Positions 27,143 through 35,991 of a stretch of DNA of 64,000 nt are shown one piece after another. Position 1 is the first letter of the stretch. Each line of letters opens with the position of its first letter. Source of the DNA: Lewinella sp041392765 (lineage in GTDB: Bacteria; Bacteroidota; Bacteroidia; Chitinophagales; Saprospiraceae); contig JAWKLL010000006.1 of the NCBI GenBank assembly GCA_041392765.1, positions 1 to 64,000 on the forward strand, given 5' to 3'. The notes below the pieces were generated by a model. It ran no database searches and had not been told where the DNA came from. It was given only the letters and a program-made list of their open reading frames with translations. Both the position numbers and the translations under genes were made by a program.

Positions 27143-27847
27143 TCAAAAGCAAAGGGCTATACCTTTTTTCCCGCTGATTCCGCTGATAAATCTGCGTAAA
27201 TCCGCGTGTTTATCTGCGTTTATCTGCGGGAAAATTTCTCCACTTTGAATTGTGCCTGAAAGTTGAATCGCTTTTTCCCCCGCACTAATGTGCTTTCCTT
27301 TTATAGTGGTTCTGTACGATTTGACCGAGATATAGCTTGGATTCGATATGCTCAAACGCCAAGGGGTTCGGTAGTTCTCCAAATCCATATTAGAATATAT
27401 TTTGCCGCCGCCTAAGAGAATCGGGATAGTCGTAATCCTAAGTTCATCAATCAAATCTGCTTGAAGAAAACTTTGAACCGTTCTGCCGCCATCAATGTAT
27501 AGGGTGAAATATCCTTTCTCGTGTATTTTGTTCAAAATATCAACAGGGTCGCCACTGAGCAGTGTCACCTGTTGATTCAAAGCGGCTGGAATTGCTTGGA
27601 GCGAATGGCTCAAAACAAATACGTGTTTGGAGTAAGGCCATGCTCCACCAAACCCACAAACCGTTTCAAAGGTGGTTCGCCCCATGAGAATGGCATCTAT
27701 CTCGTCCATTAGCTGGTGATATCCCATGTCCTCATTATCGGGATTGGGGGTGGCATGTAGCCAGTCCAATTCCCCGTTTTTGCCCGCAATGAAGCCGTCC
27801 AAGCTTTTGGCGATGAATACAATGTTTTTAGTTTTTGCGGCATCCAT
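27143..27847 (-). CDS. Dihydrofolate-reductase-fold protein (RibD C-terminal/YwjB family)
   Basis: A DHFR-like NADPH-binding protein: KNIVFIAKSLDGFIAGKNGELDWL, AILMGRTTFETV, VFVLSHSLQAI, GYFTLYIDGGRTVQSFLQADLIDELRITTIPILLGGGK. This subfamily is widespread; its physiological substrate is unknown. The open frame runs to 27143 through a REP-like repeat, giving an unnatural tail. In the next frame the sequence reads GQIVQNHYKRKAH and stops at 27285, the usual end of the family. A one-base error near 27330 is therefore likely and the true gene is 27285-27847. Confidence 0.87.
   Translation of the reverse strand: MDAAKTKNIVFIAKSLDGFIAGKNGELDWLHATPNPDNEDMGYHQLMDEIDAILMGRTTFETVCGFGGAWPYSKHVFVLSHSLQAIPAALNQQVTLLSGDPVDILNKIHEKGYFTLYIDGGRTVQSFLQADLIDELRITTIPILLGGGKIYSNMDLENYRTPWRLSISNPSYISVKSYRTTIKGKHISAGEKAIQLSGTIQSGEIFPQINADKHADLRRFISGISGKKGIALCF
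27163..27236. repeat. REP-like repeat with CTGCGTTTATCTGCG units
   Basis: The stretch contains several short variants of CTGCGTAAATC/CTGCGTTTATC and is bounded by inverted TTTTTTCCCGC and GCGGGAAAA. It lies behind the probable true end of the DHFR-like gene and could also act as its terminator. Confidence 0.55.
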
Positions 27848-27911
27848 TTTACAGTATATTTTTTAATTTAATGTTCAAATATATAAACGCTCCTGAATGG
27901 CTACAATTGCC

Positions 27912-27919
27912 TACATTTG
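27912..27919 (+). promoter_or_regulatory. -7 element TACATTTG before the MBL nuclease
   Basis: TACATTTG fits TAnnTTTG and lies 25 bases before the ATG at 27945. It argues for that ATG and against an upstream in-frame ATG at 27897. No clear -33 box was seen. Confidence 0.45.
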
Positions 27920-27944
27920 CTCTCACCATCAACATACCACCACG

Positions 27945-29333
27945 ATGAAAGTTAAATTCTGCGGCGCGGCGCGCGAAGTAACGGGCAGTAGCCATCTCCT
28001 TACTTTGGAAGATGGTTTTACTATTTTGCTAGACTGTGGCCTCTACCAAGGCAACGACAAAGACATGAAGCACTTCAATGATGAGTTCCTATTCGACCCT
28101 GCCAACATTGATTGCCTGATTCTTTCCCATGCTCATATTGACCATACGGGCAGAGTGCCAAAATTGGTCAAAGATGGCTATGAAGGGCCTATTTACGCTA
28201 CTCACGCCACACGCAGCCTATGCTCTATCATGCTATTGGATAGTGCCATGATTCAGGAGCGAGATGCTGCCTACCATAATAAACGCCACCCCAACGACGA
28301 GCGCGAACCCCTCTACGACTCCCATGATGTACAAAAAACCATGAGCCGTTTTGTAGGTTTTCCTTACGGTAAATGGATGCCCATACGCGATAACGTAGAA
28401 GTCATGTTCCGCGATGCAGGACACATTCTCGGCAGTGCTAGTGTTACTCTGCGCATTCACGAATCAAACAGAACGATCCACTTCGGTTTCACGGGCGACA
28501 TTGGCCGACCAGACCGCCCCATCTTGCGCGACCCCCAAAAAATGCCCGCCGTCGATTACCTGATCTGCGAATCCACCTATGGCGACCGCCTACACGATGA
28601 AAAACCTAAAGAAGTAGCGCGATTCCTCCAAATCATACACGATGCGTGCATTACCCGTAAAGGCAAACTGCTCATTCCGGCCTTTAGTGTGGGGCGCACG
28701 CAGGAAATTGTGTATATGATGGATCAATTAGAAAATCAAGGGTTGCTGCCTAAAATCCCCGTGTTCGTGGACAGCCCATTGGCCGTGAACGCGACGATGG
28801 TGTTCGGTTCTCACCCCGAGTGTTATGATGAAGACTTAGAAAAATACATCCTCACGGATCCCAATCCATTTGGTTTCAACAACTTGCAGTACATCCGCAA
28901 AGTAGAAGGGTCGAAGGCACTCAATGCCATGCAAGAGCCGTGCGTCATCATCAGTGCATCGGGTATGATGAACGCAGGTAGATCCAAACACCACTTGGCT
29001 AATATGGTGGAGGATCCCCGCAATACCATCCTTATCGTAGGCTATGCTTCGCCAGAAACACCCGGCGGTAAAATCCGTGAAGGGGCTGCCGGCCTCAAAC
29101 TCTTTGGGGAGTACAAACAAGTACTGGCCAAAGTGGAAATTATGGACTCATTCAGTGCTCATGCCGACCGACAAGAAATTTACAACTTCCTCAAAGGGCA
29201 GCAGCAGCATGTCAAACAGTTGTTCCTCGTTCACGGCACCATCGAGCGGCAAGAAAGCCTTGCTCAAATCCTTACGGATGGCGGATTTCGCGAGGTTGTC
29301 ATCCCTACATTAGGGGATGAAGTGGCACTGTAA
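27945..29333 (+). CDS. MBL-fold/beta-CASP RNA-processing exonuclease
   Basis: A 462-residue metallo-beta-lactamase with the beta-CASP insertion, related to TTHA0252/YsnA and CPSF-73. The metal ligands are SHAHIDHTG (HxHxDH), AGHILGSA and GDIGR. CASP motif A is ESTYGD; IPAFSVGRTQEI and SASGMMNAGRSKHHL are the B/C region; HADRQE and LVHGT complete the site. It acts in RNA turnover or processing. The start at 27945 (MKVKFCGAAREVTGS) matches the family; an upstream ATG at 27897 overlaps the promoter. The frame is intact. Confidence 0.92.
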   Translation: MKVKFCGAAREVTGSSHLLTLEDGFTILLDCGLYQGNDKDMKHFNDEFLFDPANIDCLILSHAHIDHTGRVPKLVKDGYEGPIYATHATRSLCSIMLLDSAMIQERDAAYHNKRHPNDEREPLYDSHDVQKTMSRFVGFPYGKWMPIRDNVEVMFRDAGHILGSASVTLRIHESNRTIHFGFTGDIGRPDRPILRDPQKMPAVDYLICESTYGDRLHDEKPKEVARFLQIIHDACITRKGKLLIPAFSVGRTQEIVYMMDQLENQGLLPKIPVFVDSPLAVNATMVFGSHPECYDEDLEKYILTDPNPFGFNNLQYIRKVEGSKALNAMQEPCVIISASGMMNAGRSKHHLANMVEDPRNTILIVGYASPETPGGKIREGAAGLKLFGEYKQVLAKVEIMDSFSAHADRQEIYNFLKGQQQHVKQLFLVHGTIERQESLAQILTDGGFREVVIPTLGDEVAL

Positions 29334-29471
29334 TAAGTAGCTAGGTACCATAAGTGTATGTATAAGTAGTTACGAAAAAATCACACAACGGGTTTCAAAA
29401 AAACTTCCCGCCGATAGGGGTAACATTACCTTACTCGCATCTTAGAGTAGTAAACAAAAATCCCGAGTGTT

Positions 29472-30062
29472 ATGCAAAAAATGGTACTTTTTCTTATGTT
29501 GTCTATGGCTGCCATCACCTTGTATGCGCAAGAAGAGACACTTTTCAACAACCTTGATGTGACGGGCGCTTTCGGTAGCGTCATTGTTGAGACAGGCACG
29601 ATCAATGGCGAAATCGGCGCGGATGTAGGCGGCGGTGGTGCGTTGGTGATGTCGCCTATTTTTGTAGGAGGTTACGGCATGGGCACCGACTACCCTGTCC
29701 ACACCATCAAGGAAGGCAATTTAGCAGGCGACTACGACCTCAAATTCGGTCATGGTGGCCTGTGGTTGGGTGTTGCTCCCAATGCACACAAGTTGATACA
29801 CTTCTATGGCAGCACCAAAATTGGGTGGGGAAAAGCGCGATTGCGCCAAGACAAGGAAAACATCCTCATCGACCGCGTTTTTGTCCTAACCCCCGAATTA
29901 GGCTTTGAGGTCAACCTCACGGAATGGCTAAAAATGAGTGTGACAGGTGGCTATCGTTGGGTAAATGGGGTAAGCCGCTTGCCGGAATTAGCCAATAATA
30001 ATTTCAGCAGCCCATTAGGACTCATCACCTTCCGCATTGGTGGTTTTGATGATGATTTTTAG
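29472..30062 (+). CDS. Exported protein of unknown function, beta-rich
   Basis: A 196-residue protein with the signal peptide MQKMVLFLMLSMAAITLYAQ. The mature part is Gly-rich and composed of alternating strands (GGGGALVMSPIFVGGYGMGT, FGHGGLWLGVAP, LGFEVNLTEWLKMSVTGGYRWVNG, SSPLGLITFRIGGF), which suggests a small outer-membrane beta-barrel. It ends in GGFDDDF. The family is not recognised. The stop codon TAG at 30060 overlaps the first base of an R1-type repeat end. Confidence 0.8.
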   Translation: MQKMVLFLMLSMAAITLYAQEETLFNNLDVTGAFGSVIVETGTINGEIGADVGGGGALVMSPIFVGGYGMGTDYPVHTIKEGNLAGDYDLKFGHGGLWLGVAPNAHKLIHFYGSTKIGWGKARLRQDKENILIDRVFVLTPELGFEVNLTEWLKMSVTGGYRWVNGVSRLPELANNNFSSPLGLITFRIGGFDDDF

Positions 30063-30240
30063 CGTATGTCTAAATTTCCCTGGTGTAGCGAAGGAATGGG
30101 AAAAATAAACTACTGTAGTTATCGGGCAACTTGAGTTGTCCGATAACAAAACACCCAATCGGAAGGTCTGCCTGCTTGCTACACGGCAGGTCGATCTTGG
30201 CTATCGGAAGGCCGATTGAGGAAATGTTGGGCATCCTTAG
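30062..30240. repeat. R1-type element, diverged
   Basis: The left end AGCGTATGTCTAAATTTCC abuts the stop of the preceding gene. The right end GATTGAGGAAATGTTGGGCATCC resembles the right ends at 18454 and 55300. It contains an internal hairpin GTTATCGGGCAA/TTGTCCGATAAC near 30117-30146. Confidence 0.55.
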
Positions 30241-30458
30241 GTCTAGGTGTTTGAAAAAAAGGAGGTAAGAGTTTGTGTGTTTTGCACTTATGATATATTT
30301 CGGTATAAGTCAACTTGAAGAAATAATTAAAAAAGAGAAAAAGACGGCATAGCATCGAGTAGGGAGATTTGAGCATGCATCTTTCTTTTCAAATGCCTGC
30401 GCCACATTTGCTGCAAAGTGCGCCTTTCAGGTCGAAAACTGTTGTGGGGGGTACACCA

Positions 30459-30626
30459 CAGGGCTGTCGGATCTAAATTTTGTTAATGTAAAAAAGCCTA
30501 AAAAACAAGCAAATACGCATTGTTAAAAACAACAAATCAAAAGACAGTTAATGTTACCTTTTTCACTAACGCTAACAAAATCAACGCATTAATACATATT
30601 AGTATTATTTGCATCCGACAGCCCTG
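30459..30626. mobile_element. MITE-like element, copy B, with 11-bp target duplication
   Basis: The ends CAGGGCTGTCGGAT and ATCCGACAGCCCTG are perfect 14-bp inverted repeats. The element is flanked on both sides by GGGGTACACCA (30448-30458 and 30627-30637). An 11-bp duplication is characteristic of IS4-like transposases, so a non-autonomous derivative of such an IS is likely. It carries no gene. It has inserted into the PIN toxin gene remnant. Confidence 0.88.
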
Positions 30627-30777
30627 GGGGTACACCAAACAAACTATCATTTCTTACCCTGTGACACACTTTTTTGAATACTCTCGAATCTGCTGACATA
30701 ATAAATTGCCCCATTCGGTTCTCTGTATTCAAAATCACAGAGAAAATCACATTGCTATCTACGATGAAAATTTTCAT
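30589..30777 (-). pseudogene. PIN-domain (VapC-like) toxin remnant, cut by the MITE
   Basis: MKIFIVDSNVIFSVILNTEN with the first PIN Asp (VDSNV) continues to GQFIMSADSR. It then runs into VCHRVRNDSLFGVPP and the MITE at 30626. PIN toxins are Mg-dependent ribonucleases of about 140 residues; only about 50 remain, and the other acidic residues are gone. It lies 8 bases behind the antitoxin gene in the usual order. Confidence 0.7.
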
Positions 30778-30785
30778 TATTTATG

Positions 30786-31022
30786 CTACTCTACAATTTC
30801 TTCAAATCCAGGTACATCTTTAAATCGCTCTTTATTGTGCTCCCACCAACCTGATTTTACTTCATTTGCTAATCCATCAATATCTTCTTGAGATGCCTGG
30901 CTTTTACCTACCAAGTCAATGTATTCAAAATAATTTAAGACATTTTGGATATCAGATATATCGGTATCAAGTGGTAACTTGATTACAATAGCTTCACTTG
31001 TCCTTTCTACTTTAACAGTCAT
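30786..31022 (-). CDS. Antitoxin of a VapBC-like pair
   Basis: A 78-residue acidic protein: VKVERTSEAIVIKLPLDTDISDIQNVLNYFEYI, then SQEDIDGLANEVKSGWWEHNK. An N-terminal beta-strand unit and a C-terminal helical tail ending in WW fit small antitoxins that pair with PIN toxins in Bacteroidota. The assignment rests mainly on its position before the PIN gene. The frame is intact although the toxin is dead. Confidence 0.7.
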   Translation of the reverse strand: MTVKVERTSEAIVIKLPLDTDISDIQNVLNYFEYIDLVGKSQASQEDIDGLANEVKSGWWEHNKERFKDVPGFEEIVE

Positions 31023-31202
31023 TATTCAACTTTCTCGGGTTACAATTTTGTCATGGAACTAGTTTCTACCGATTCCATTCTGCTAAAATAAGGCTTTTTA
31101 ATTATATTTAGTAATTTGACGGAAATAAGTGCTCCCAAAAACGAGTATGAAAAGAAAAGCAACGTATCCAAATACATCAGACACGTTGCTTATTTCACCT
31201 CA

Positions 31203-32607
31203 CTATATGTGTAAAGCCCTGTCATCGGTAGCAGCCAATGCGGCTTCCTTGAACGCTTCTGTGTAGGTAGGGTGTGCGTGACTCATACGAGCAGCATCTT
31301 CGGCAGAGGCGCGGAACTCCATCAACGCTACTGCTTCCGCGATCATATCGGCGGTGCGCGGGCCTACCATGTGTACACCCAATATCTCGTCGGTTTCCTT
31401 GTGAGCCAGCACCTTTACCATACCGTCCACATCCATACTGGCACGGGCGCGCCCCAATGCTTTGAAGGGGAATTTACCCGTTTTGTAGGGAATACCTGCT
31501 TCTTTGAGTTGTTCTTCTGTCTGCCCCACGCCAGCTACTTCTGGCCAAGTATATACTACGCCCGGAATGAGGTTATAGTTGATGTGAGGATGTTGCCCTG
31601 CGATGGTCTCTACCACAAAAACGCCTTCTTCCTCGGCTTTGTGTGCCAACATAGCACCTTGAATAACGTCGCCGATCGCATAGATTCCTGGCACCGCCGT
31701 CTCCAAATGCCCATTGACGGGAATGCGCCCGCGCTCGTCCAAAGTAATGCCGATATTTTCCAATCCGAGTTTATCGGTATAGGGTCGGCGTCCAATGGCT
31801 ACGAGGCAGTAGTCGGCCTTGATTTCGAAGGTATCGTTGCTGTCGCGTTTTTGAACGCTAACGGTTACGCCTTTGCTGGTAGCTTTCACATCCGTCACCG
31901 CATGCTTGAGGTGGAAGACCATGCCCAATTTCTTCAAAGAGCGGGTCAGCTCCTTGCCGCAATCTTGATCCATGCCAAGGGATGATTCGGTCTAAAAATT
32001 CCACTACTTCCACTTCCGTACCTAAGCGAGCATACACCGACCCCAGCTCTAATCCAATAACGCCGCCGCCGATAACGACCATCCGCTTGGGTACTTTGTC
32101 AATATTCAACGCTTCCGTTGAGGTGATGACTCGTTGCTTGTCGTAATTGAAAGCAGCCGGAGTAATGGGCTTGGAACCTGTGGCGATAATGGTTTTTGCG
32201 GTTTCAATATGCTGGGTGGTACCGTCGGCCTTGGCAATTTGTAGGGTGTGTGCATCCACAAAAGAGCCGTGGCCGTGATAGACATCAATTTTGTTTTTCT
32301 TCATCAGAAAATCGATGCCCTTGCAGGTTTGATCCACCACTTCATTTTTGCGGCGAATCATTTGTGGCATATCCACAGCAAGCCCTTTGACGGCAATACC
32401 ATGCGTGGCAAAGCGCTCATGCGCATTGTGGTAGTGTTCTGAAGAATCGAGCAGTGCCTTGGAAGGAATACACCCAACATTGAGGCAGGTGCCACCCAGC
32501 GTATTGTAACGCTCGATGATAGCAGTCTTCATACCCAACTGTGCAGCGCGAATAGCTGCTACATAGCCCCCCGGGCCAGAACCTATGACGGTGAGATCGT
32601 ATTTCAT
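31203..32607 (-). pseudogene. lpdA: Dihydrolipoyl dehydrogenase, one frameshift
   Basis: E3 of the 2-oxo acid dehydrogenase complexes, about 468 residues. The FAD-binding GSGPGGYVAAI, the redox-active GGTCLNVGCIPSK, the NAD-binding VVIGGGVIGLELGSVYARLGTEVEVVE, the second FAD motif GIYAIGDV and the C-terminal HAHPTYTE with the catalytic His are all present. One indel near 31978 (between LDRIIP and GMDQDCGKE) splits it. The ATG at 32607 gives MKYDLTVIG. It probably serves the same complex as the pdhB gene at 19.5 kb. Confidence 0.94.
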
Positions 32608-32658
32608 TTGTCAATGGTGGTTAATAAACAGAATGATGATGATGCCTCATCCCTGTTT

Positions 32659-34182
32659 TTATTCAGTTTTATCCGGGTTATTGGGTCTATTCCCTTTTCC
32701 CGATTGTCTGTTATTGCGATTGCGGTTTTTGTTGCGGCGTTGGCGGTTATCCCCCGCGTTGCCCTCCGTCCGATTTTGGGGTTCCTGTGCCCCCTGACGC
32801 TCGGATTGGTTGGTTGAAGGATTGTCCGTCGCGGTGGATTGTTGAGGGCGGTTGGGCCGGCGGTTTTTGTTTCGATTCCTCGACCTGTTTTTACCTTCTC
32901 CATCCTGCTCTCGCGGTTGGTTGTCTTCCCTATTGGGCTTGGCGGCATCCCTGGCGGGTCTTCTGTCCTCTCGGGGAGGTCTTGCCTCAGCAGCAGCAGA
33001 GGATTCTCTTCTACCCTCTCTTTCAGGGCGATCCGGTTTGCGGTTTTTACCGCGCCGCTTTTTATTGCGCTTCTCTGCCGGCAATTCGATAACGCCCGTG
33101 AGGTCGGTATCGTTGTAGTCGTGTTCCTCCTCGCCTGTATCATCCGACATGGCAGTAGCAATGGCCAAAGCACCCAATTCGATAGGTTTTTCCCCTTTTT
33201 TATTGAGTACTTGGATTTCCTTCACCTGTTCAATACTCAGGGCGTAGAGTTTGCCTCGGTCGCGACCTTCGACATAGCTATAAAACATCAACTGCTTGAA
33301 GATGTCGGTTTTTACTAATACCGCAGCACCCGCCTGTGTTTGAATACGGTCGGCTTTCTGTGGAAAAGCTTGCACGGCTTCCATGTAAGTGTCTAACTCG
33401 TAGTTGAGGCAACATTTCAAACGGCCACACTGCCCGGATAGCTTGGACTGGTTGATGGCCAAATTCTGATAACGAGCCGCACCGGTTGATACTGACTTGA
33501 AGTCCGTTAGCCAAGTGGAACAACACAACTCCCGCCCACAGGCTCCCAAGCCACCTATGCGGGATGATTCTTGCCGGGCACCGATTTGGCGCATCTCAAT
33601 TTTCACCTTGAACTCCTTGGCGTAATGGCGAATGAGTTCGCGGAAGTCCACCCTGCCGTTGGCGGTATAGAAAAAGGTAGCTTTGCGCTTGTCTCCTTGG
33701 AACTCCACATCGCCAATTTTCATATCCAACCCCAGCGTTCGGGCAATGACACGGGCACGAATGAGGGTGGGTTTTTCTTCCAATCGCGCCTCCTCCAAAC
33801 GCTCCATATCGCGTTCATTGGCCAAGCGAATAACGGGCGGAAAGATACCATCTTCGCGCACCTTCCTGCGCTTCATCTGCATGCGCACCAATTCCCCAGA
33901 AAGGGACACCTTGCCAATATCATAGCCTCCTTTGGCATCTACGACCACCATATCGCCAGTGACGATGGTTTGCCCGGGTTCCAATTTATGGAAAGCTTTT
34001 CTGGCACCACTTTTGAAACTCACCTCCACAATGGAAAAACCATCTACATCGGCTATATCCATTTGCGACAGCCAGTCGAAGGTATTCATGCGGTTGCATC
34101 CGCCGGAGGCACAATGCCCCTTGCTGCCACAACCTTTCGGCGAGCCGTTCTCTATTGCCACACTACATCCTGTACATCCCAT
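32659..34182 (-). CDS. ricT: PSP1-domain protein, RicT/YaaT family, with long disordered tail
   Basis: A 507-residue protein. A Cys-rich N-terminus (MGCTGCSVAIENG, CGSKGHCASGGC) precedes the PSP1 domain. The RicT hallmarks are RVDFRELIRHYAKEFKVKIEMRQIGARQES, then GGLGACGRELCCSTWL, then SGQCGRLKCCLNYE. In Bacillus, RicT binds RicA/RicF and holds Fe-S clusters that steer RNase Y processing. Residues 370-507 form a low-complexity tail very rich in Arg, Asn and Glu (for example NRNKNRRPNRPQQ). It lies just before holB on the same strand, an arrangement typical of Bacteroidota. The frame is intact. Confidence 0.88.
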   Translation of the reverse strand: MGCTGCSVAIENGSPKGCGSKGHCASGGCNRMNTFDWLSQMDIADVDGFSIVEVSFKSGARKAFHKLEPGQTIVTGDMVVVDAKGGYDIGKVSLSGELVRMQMKRRKVREDGIFPPVIRLANERDMERLEEARLEEKPTLIRARVIARTLGLDMKIGDVEFQGDKRKATFFYTANGRVDFRELIRHYAKEFKVKIEMRQIGARQESSRIGGLGACGRELCCSTWLTDFKSVSTGAARYQNLAINQSKLSGQCGRLKCCLNYELDTYMEAVQAFPQKADRIQTQAGAAVLVKTDIFKQLMFYSYVEGRDRGKLYALSIEQVKEIQVLNKKGEKPIELGALAIATAMSDDTGEEEHDYNDTDLTGVIELPAEKRNKKRRGKNRKPDRPEREGRRESSAAAEARPPREDRRPARDAAKPNREDNQPREQDGEGKNRSRNRNKNRRPNRPQQSTATDNPSTNQSERQGAQEPQNRTEGNAGDNRQRRNKNRNRNNRQSGKGNRPNNPDKTE

Positions 34183-34239
34183 ATTTATATCGTATTCAAC
34201 AACAACAAGCTATCAACACCGAGGGTTTTAAGCGTATGT

Positions 34240-35391
34240 CTAATAAACCGCAGTGGACGAAGCATATTGCTGTTGGTAGGTTGACCAATTTTTAATAATT
34301 CGATGAATCCGGATGCTGGCATCCAGAAATAATATTTTTGGATGGGCATTCCGCTCCACATGGTAACTACAAGCGTCCAAGAGTTGCACGATGGCTTCCT
34401 GTTGGTCTAGTTCCATGACGCGCGCCATGCCCAAAGCTGTTTGTTTTTCGCGGTTGCGTAGGCGAACGGCCTCCTCCCCTCTTGTTTTGAGTACCAAAAA
34501 CTCTCGCCAGAAATGCAAGGCATAGCGAAGGAAGTGTTTTTGGTTTTCCCGTCCTAGGGTGGAGAATGCATCTACCCACTCCACCATTTCCCCTGGTACC
34601 CCTTTGTAGCAGCGGCGCATCCAGTCTAAGAAGCGATGTTCTTGGTCGTCGTCCTCGTTGGCGGCCATTTTCAAGGCTTCGTTGAAGTTGCCGTATGCCA
34701 ATTGAGCCACCGCCAAGGCTTTGTCTTCTGTTAGCCCCTTTTGTAAGACCAAGTGAGCCGCCACTTCTTCATCCGATAAGCTGTTGACTTTTACCAACTG
34801 GCATCGAGACAAGATGGTGTTCAGAATCAGGCTCACGTTTTCGGTAATGAGGATAAAGACCGTATCGGCAGGGGGTTCTTCAATGAGTTTGAGGAGGCGG
34901 TTGCCCTCGTTGCCCAAGTATTCCGGCAACCACATCAGCAGTATTTTCCGGGGGTTCTCAAAACTCTTCAAGCTGAGTTTGCGGATGATATTCAGACATT
35001 CTTCTTTGTTGATATTCCCTTGTTTATTGTCTGCTTCTATGGTTTGTAGCCAGTCGTTGACTTCCATGTAAGGCGTTTCGGACAAGGCCGTTCTCCATGG
35101 CGGCAAGAAATGGTCTGATAAGGCATTGGTGCCTACGGTGGGAAAAGAAAAATGTAGGTCGGGGTGGATGAACTTGAAGGATTTTCGGCAATGGCTGCAC
35201 GTACCACAAGCATCTCCCTCCGCGCTAGGGGTTTCGCACAGCAGGTATTGCGCCAAAGCCAGCCCCAACGGCAACCCGCCACTACCGGGCGTGGACAGCA
35301 ACAGCAAGGCGTGCGGAAAACGGTCGCTCTCGACCATCTGCCGGAATAACGCCTTTGGCTGCAATTGTCCAATTACCGATTGAAATGGCAT
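34240..35391 (-). CDS. holB: DNA polymerase III subunit delta'
   Basis: A clamp-loader subunit of 383 residues: MPFQSVIGQLQPKALFRQMVESDRFPHALLLL. In place of a Walker A Lys it has STPGSGGLPLG, as expected for the non-hydrolysing delta' of many bacteria. The zinc-binding CGTCSHCRKSFKFIHPDLHF, EECLNIIRKLSLKSFENPRKILLMWLPEYLGNEGNRLLKLIEEPP and SRCQLVKV (SRC motif) are typical. The frame is intact. Its stop codon (TAG, 34240) lies within an R1-type repeat end. Confidence 0.93.
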   Translation of the reverse strand: MPFQSVIGQLQPKALFRQMVESDRFPHALLLLSTPGSGGLPLGLALAQYLLCETPSAEGDACGTCSHCRKSFKFIHPDLHFSFPTVGTNALSDHFLPPWRTALSETPYMEVNDWLQTIEADNKQGNINKEECLNIIRKLSLKSFENPRKILLMWLPEYLGNEGNRLLKLIEEPPADTVFILITENVSLILNTILSRCQLVKVNSLSDEEVAAHLVLQKGLTEDKALAVAQLAYGNFNEALKMAANEDDDQEHRFLDWMRRCYKGVPGEMVEWVDAFSTLGRENQKHFLRYALHFWREFLVLKTRGEEAVRLRNREKQTALGMARVMELDQQEAIVQLLDACSYHVERNAHPKILFLDASIRIHRIIKNWSTYQQQYASSTAVY

Positions 35392-35794
35392 ATCCCTTTA
35401 CGCTGTACAGTGATACAGCCGGGCAGGCAGGAAACAAACAGGTATGCTACGATGAGGCATTATACACCACTCAGCGGGGTGTCATGCCTTCGACGTTTAC
35501 CATATATACACACTCCCCACCAAGGCATGGCGGAAAGCAGGAAACCAGCTATTAAAGACTGGCTAACAGTTACTTATTCCTGCATTGCAACACCTTGATG
35601 ACTGCTGCAACGCTATATATATTGACATACCGGAGAACAATACCGACCTTTACTGAGCCTTACTCACAGTTGGTTGAAAACCGTGGGAGATTCCCTCACA
35701 CAGTATAAGCGTCAAAAGTAAGGCAAATAACGACCATTTCCAATATTTTGGGGCGATAAATATAAAACCTTGTTTCCTGTTGGGAGGCCGGTAA
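35392..35794. other. Intergenic region without recognised gene
   Basis: Short open frames exist but have no coding character. The stretch has repeated GGCAGGAAACAAACAGG / GAAAGCAGGAAACCAG-like words. No promoter or terminator is convincing. Confidence 0.4.
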
Positions 35795-35807
35795 ATACGC
35801 AAGACTT

Positions 35808-35946
35808 CCGGGTAAGGGATGGAAATGGTGGCGGACCTCGGGACGCCAGCCCCGATGAGGCGCGCCGAAGTCGTGCCTAGCCATGTACAGCCCGACCCCT
35901 GCACGCCCCGCAACGAAGTGGAGGGGTGTGCAGGGGATACCCCAAA
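35808..35946 (-). repeat. Dispersed intergenic repeat R2 with terminal hairpin
   Basis: This is the reverse complement of the 18.5 kb copy. CCCCTGCACGCCCC (35896-35909) can pair with GGGGTGTGCAGGGG (35933-35946), a long GC stem. The body contains GACGCCAGCCCCGATGAGGC. It lies behind the deiminase gene and could stop transcription from both sides. Confidence 0.75.
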
Positions 35947-35991
35947 AAAAGAAAAAATAGAAGACACATGAACTTTTTGCCGTTGCCCCCC

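Noticed and set aside
24900..30626. The two MITE copies as ends of one 5.7-kb composite transposon
   Set aside because: The genes between are housekeeping (aspS, MBL nuclease), and copy B has its own target duplication, so it inserted alone.
33571..34284. 237-codon plus-strand frame
   Set aside because: Antisense shadow of the ricT-like gene, which has the conserved PSP1 motifs.
35400..35790. Possible tRNA or small gene between holB and the deiminase
   Set aside because: No cloverleaf or TTCGAATCC-like T-arm was found, and the short frames have no start signals or motifs.
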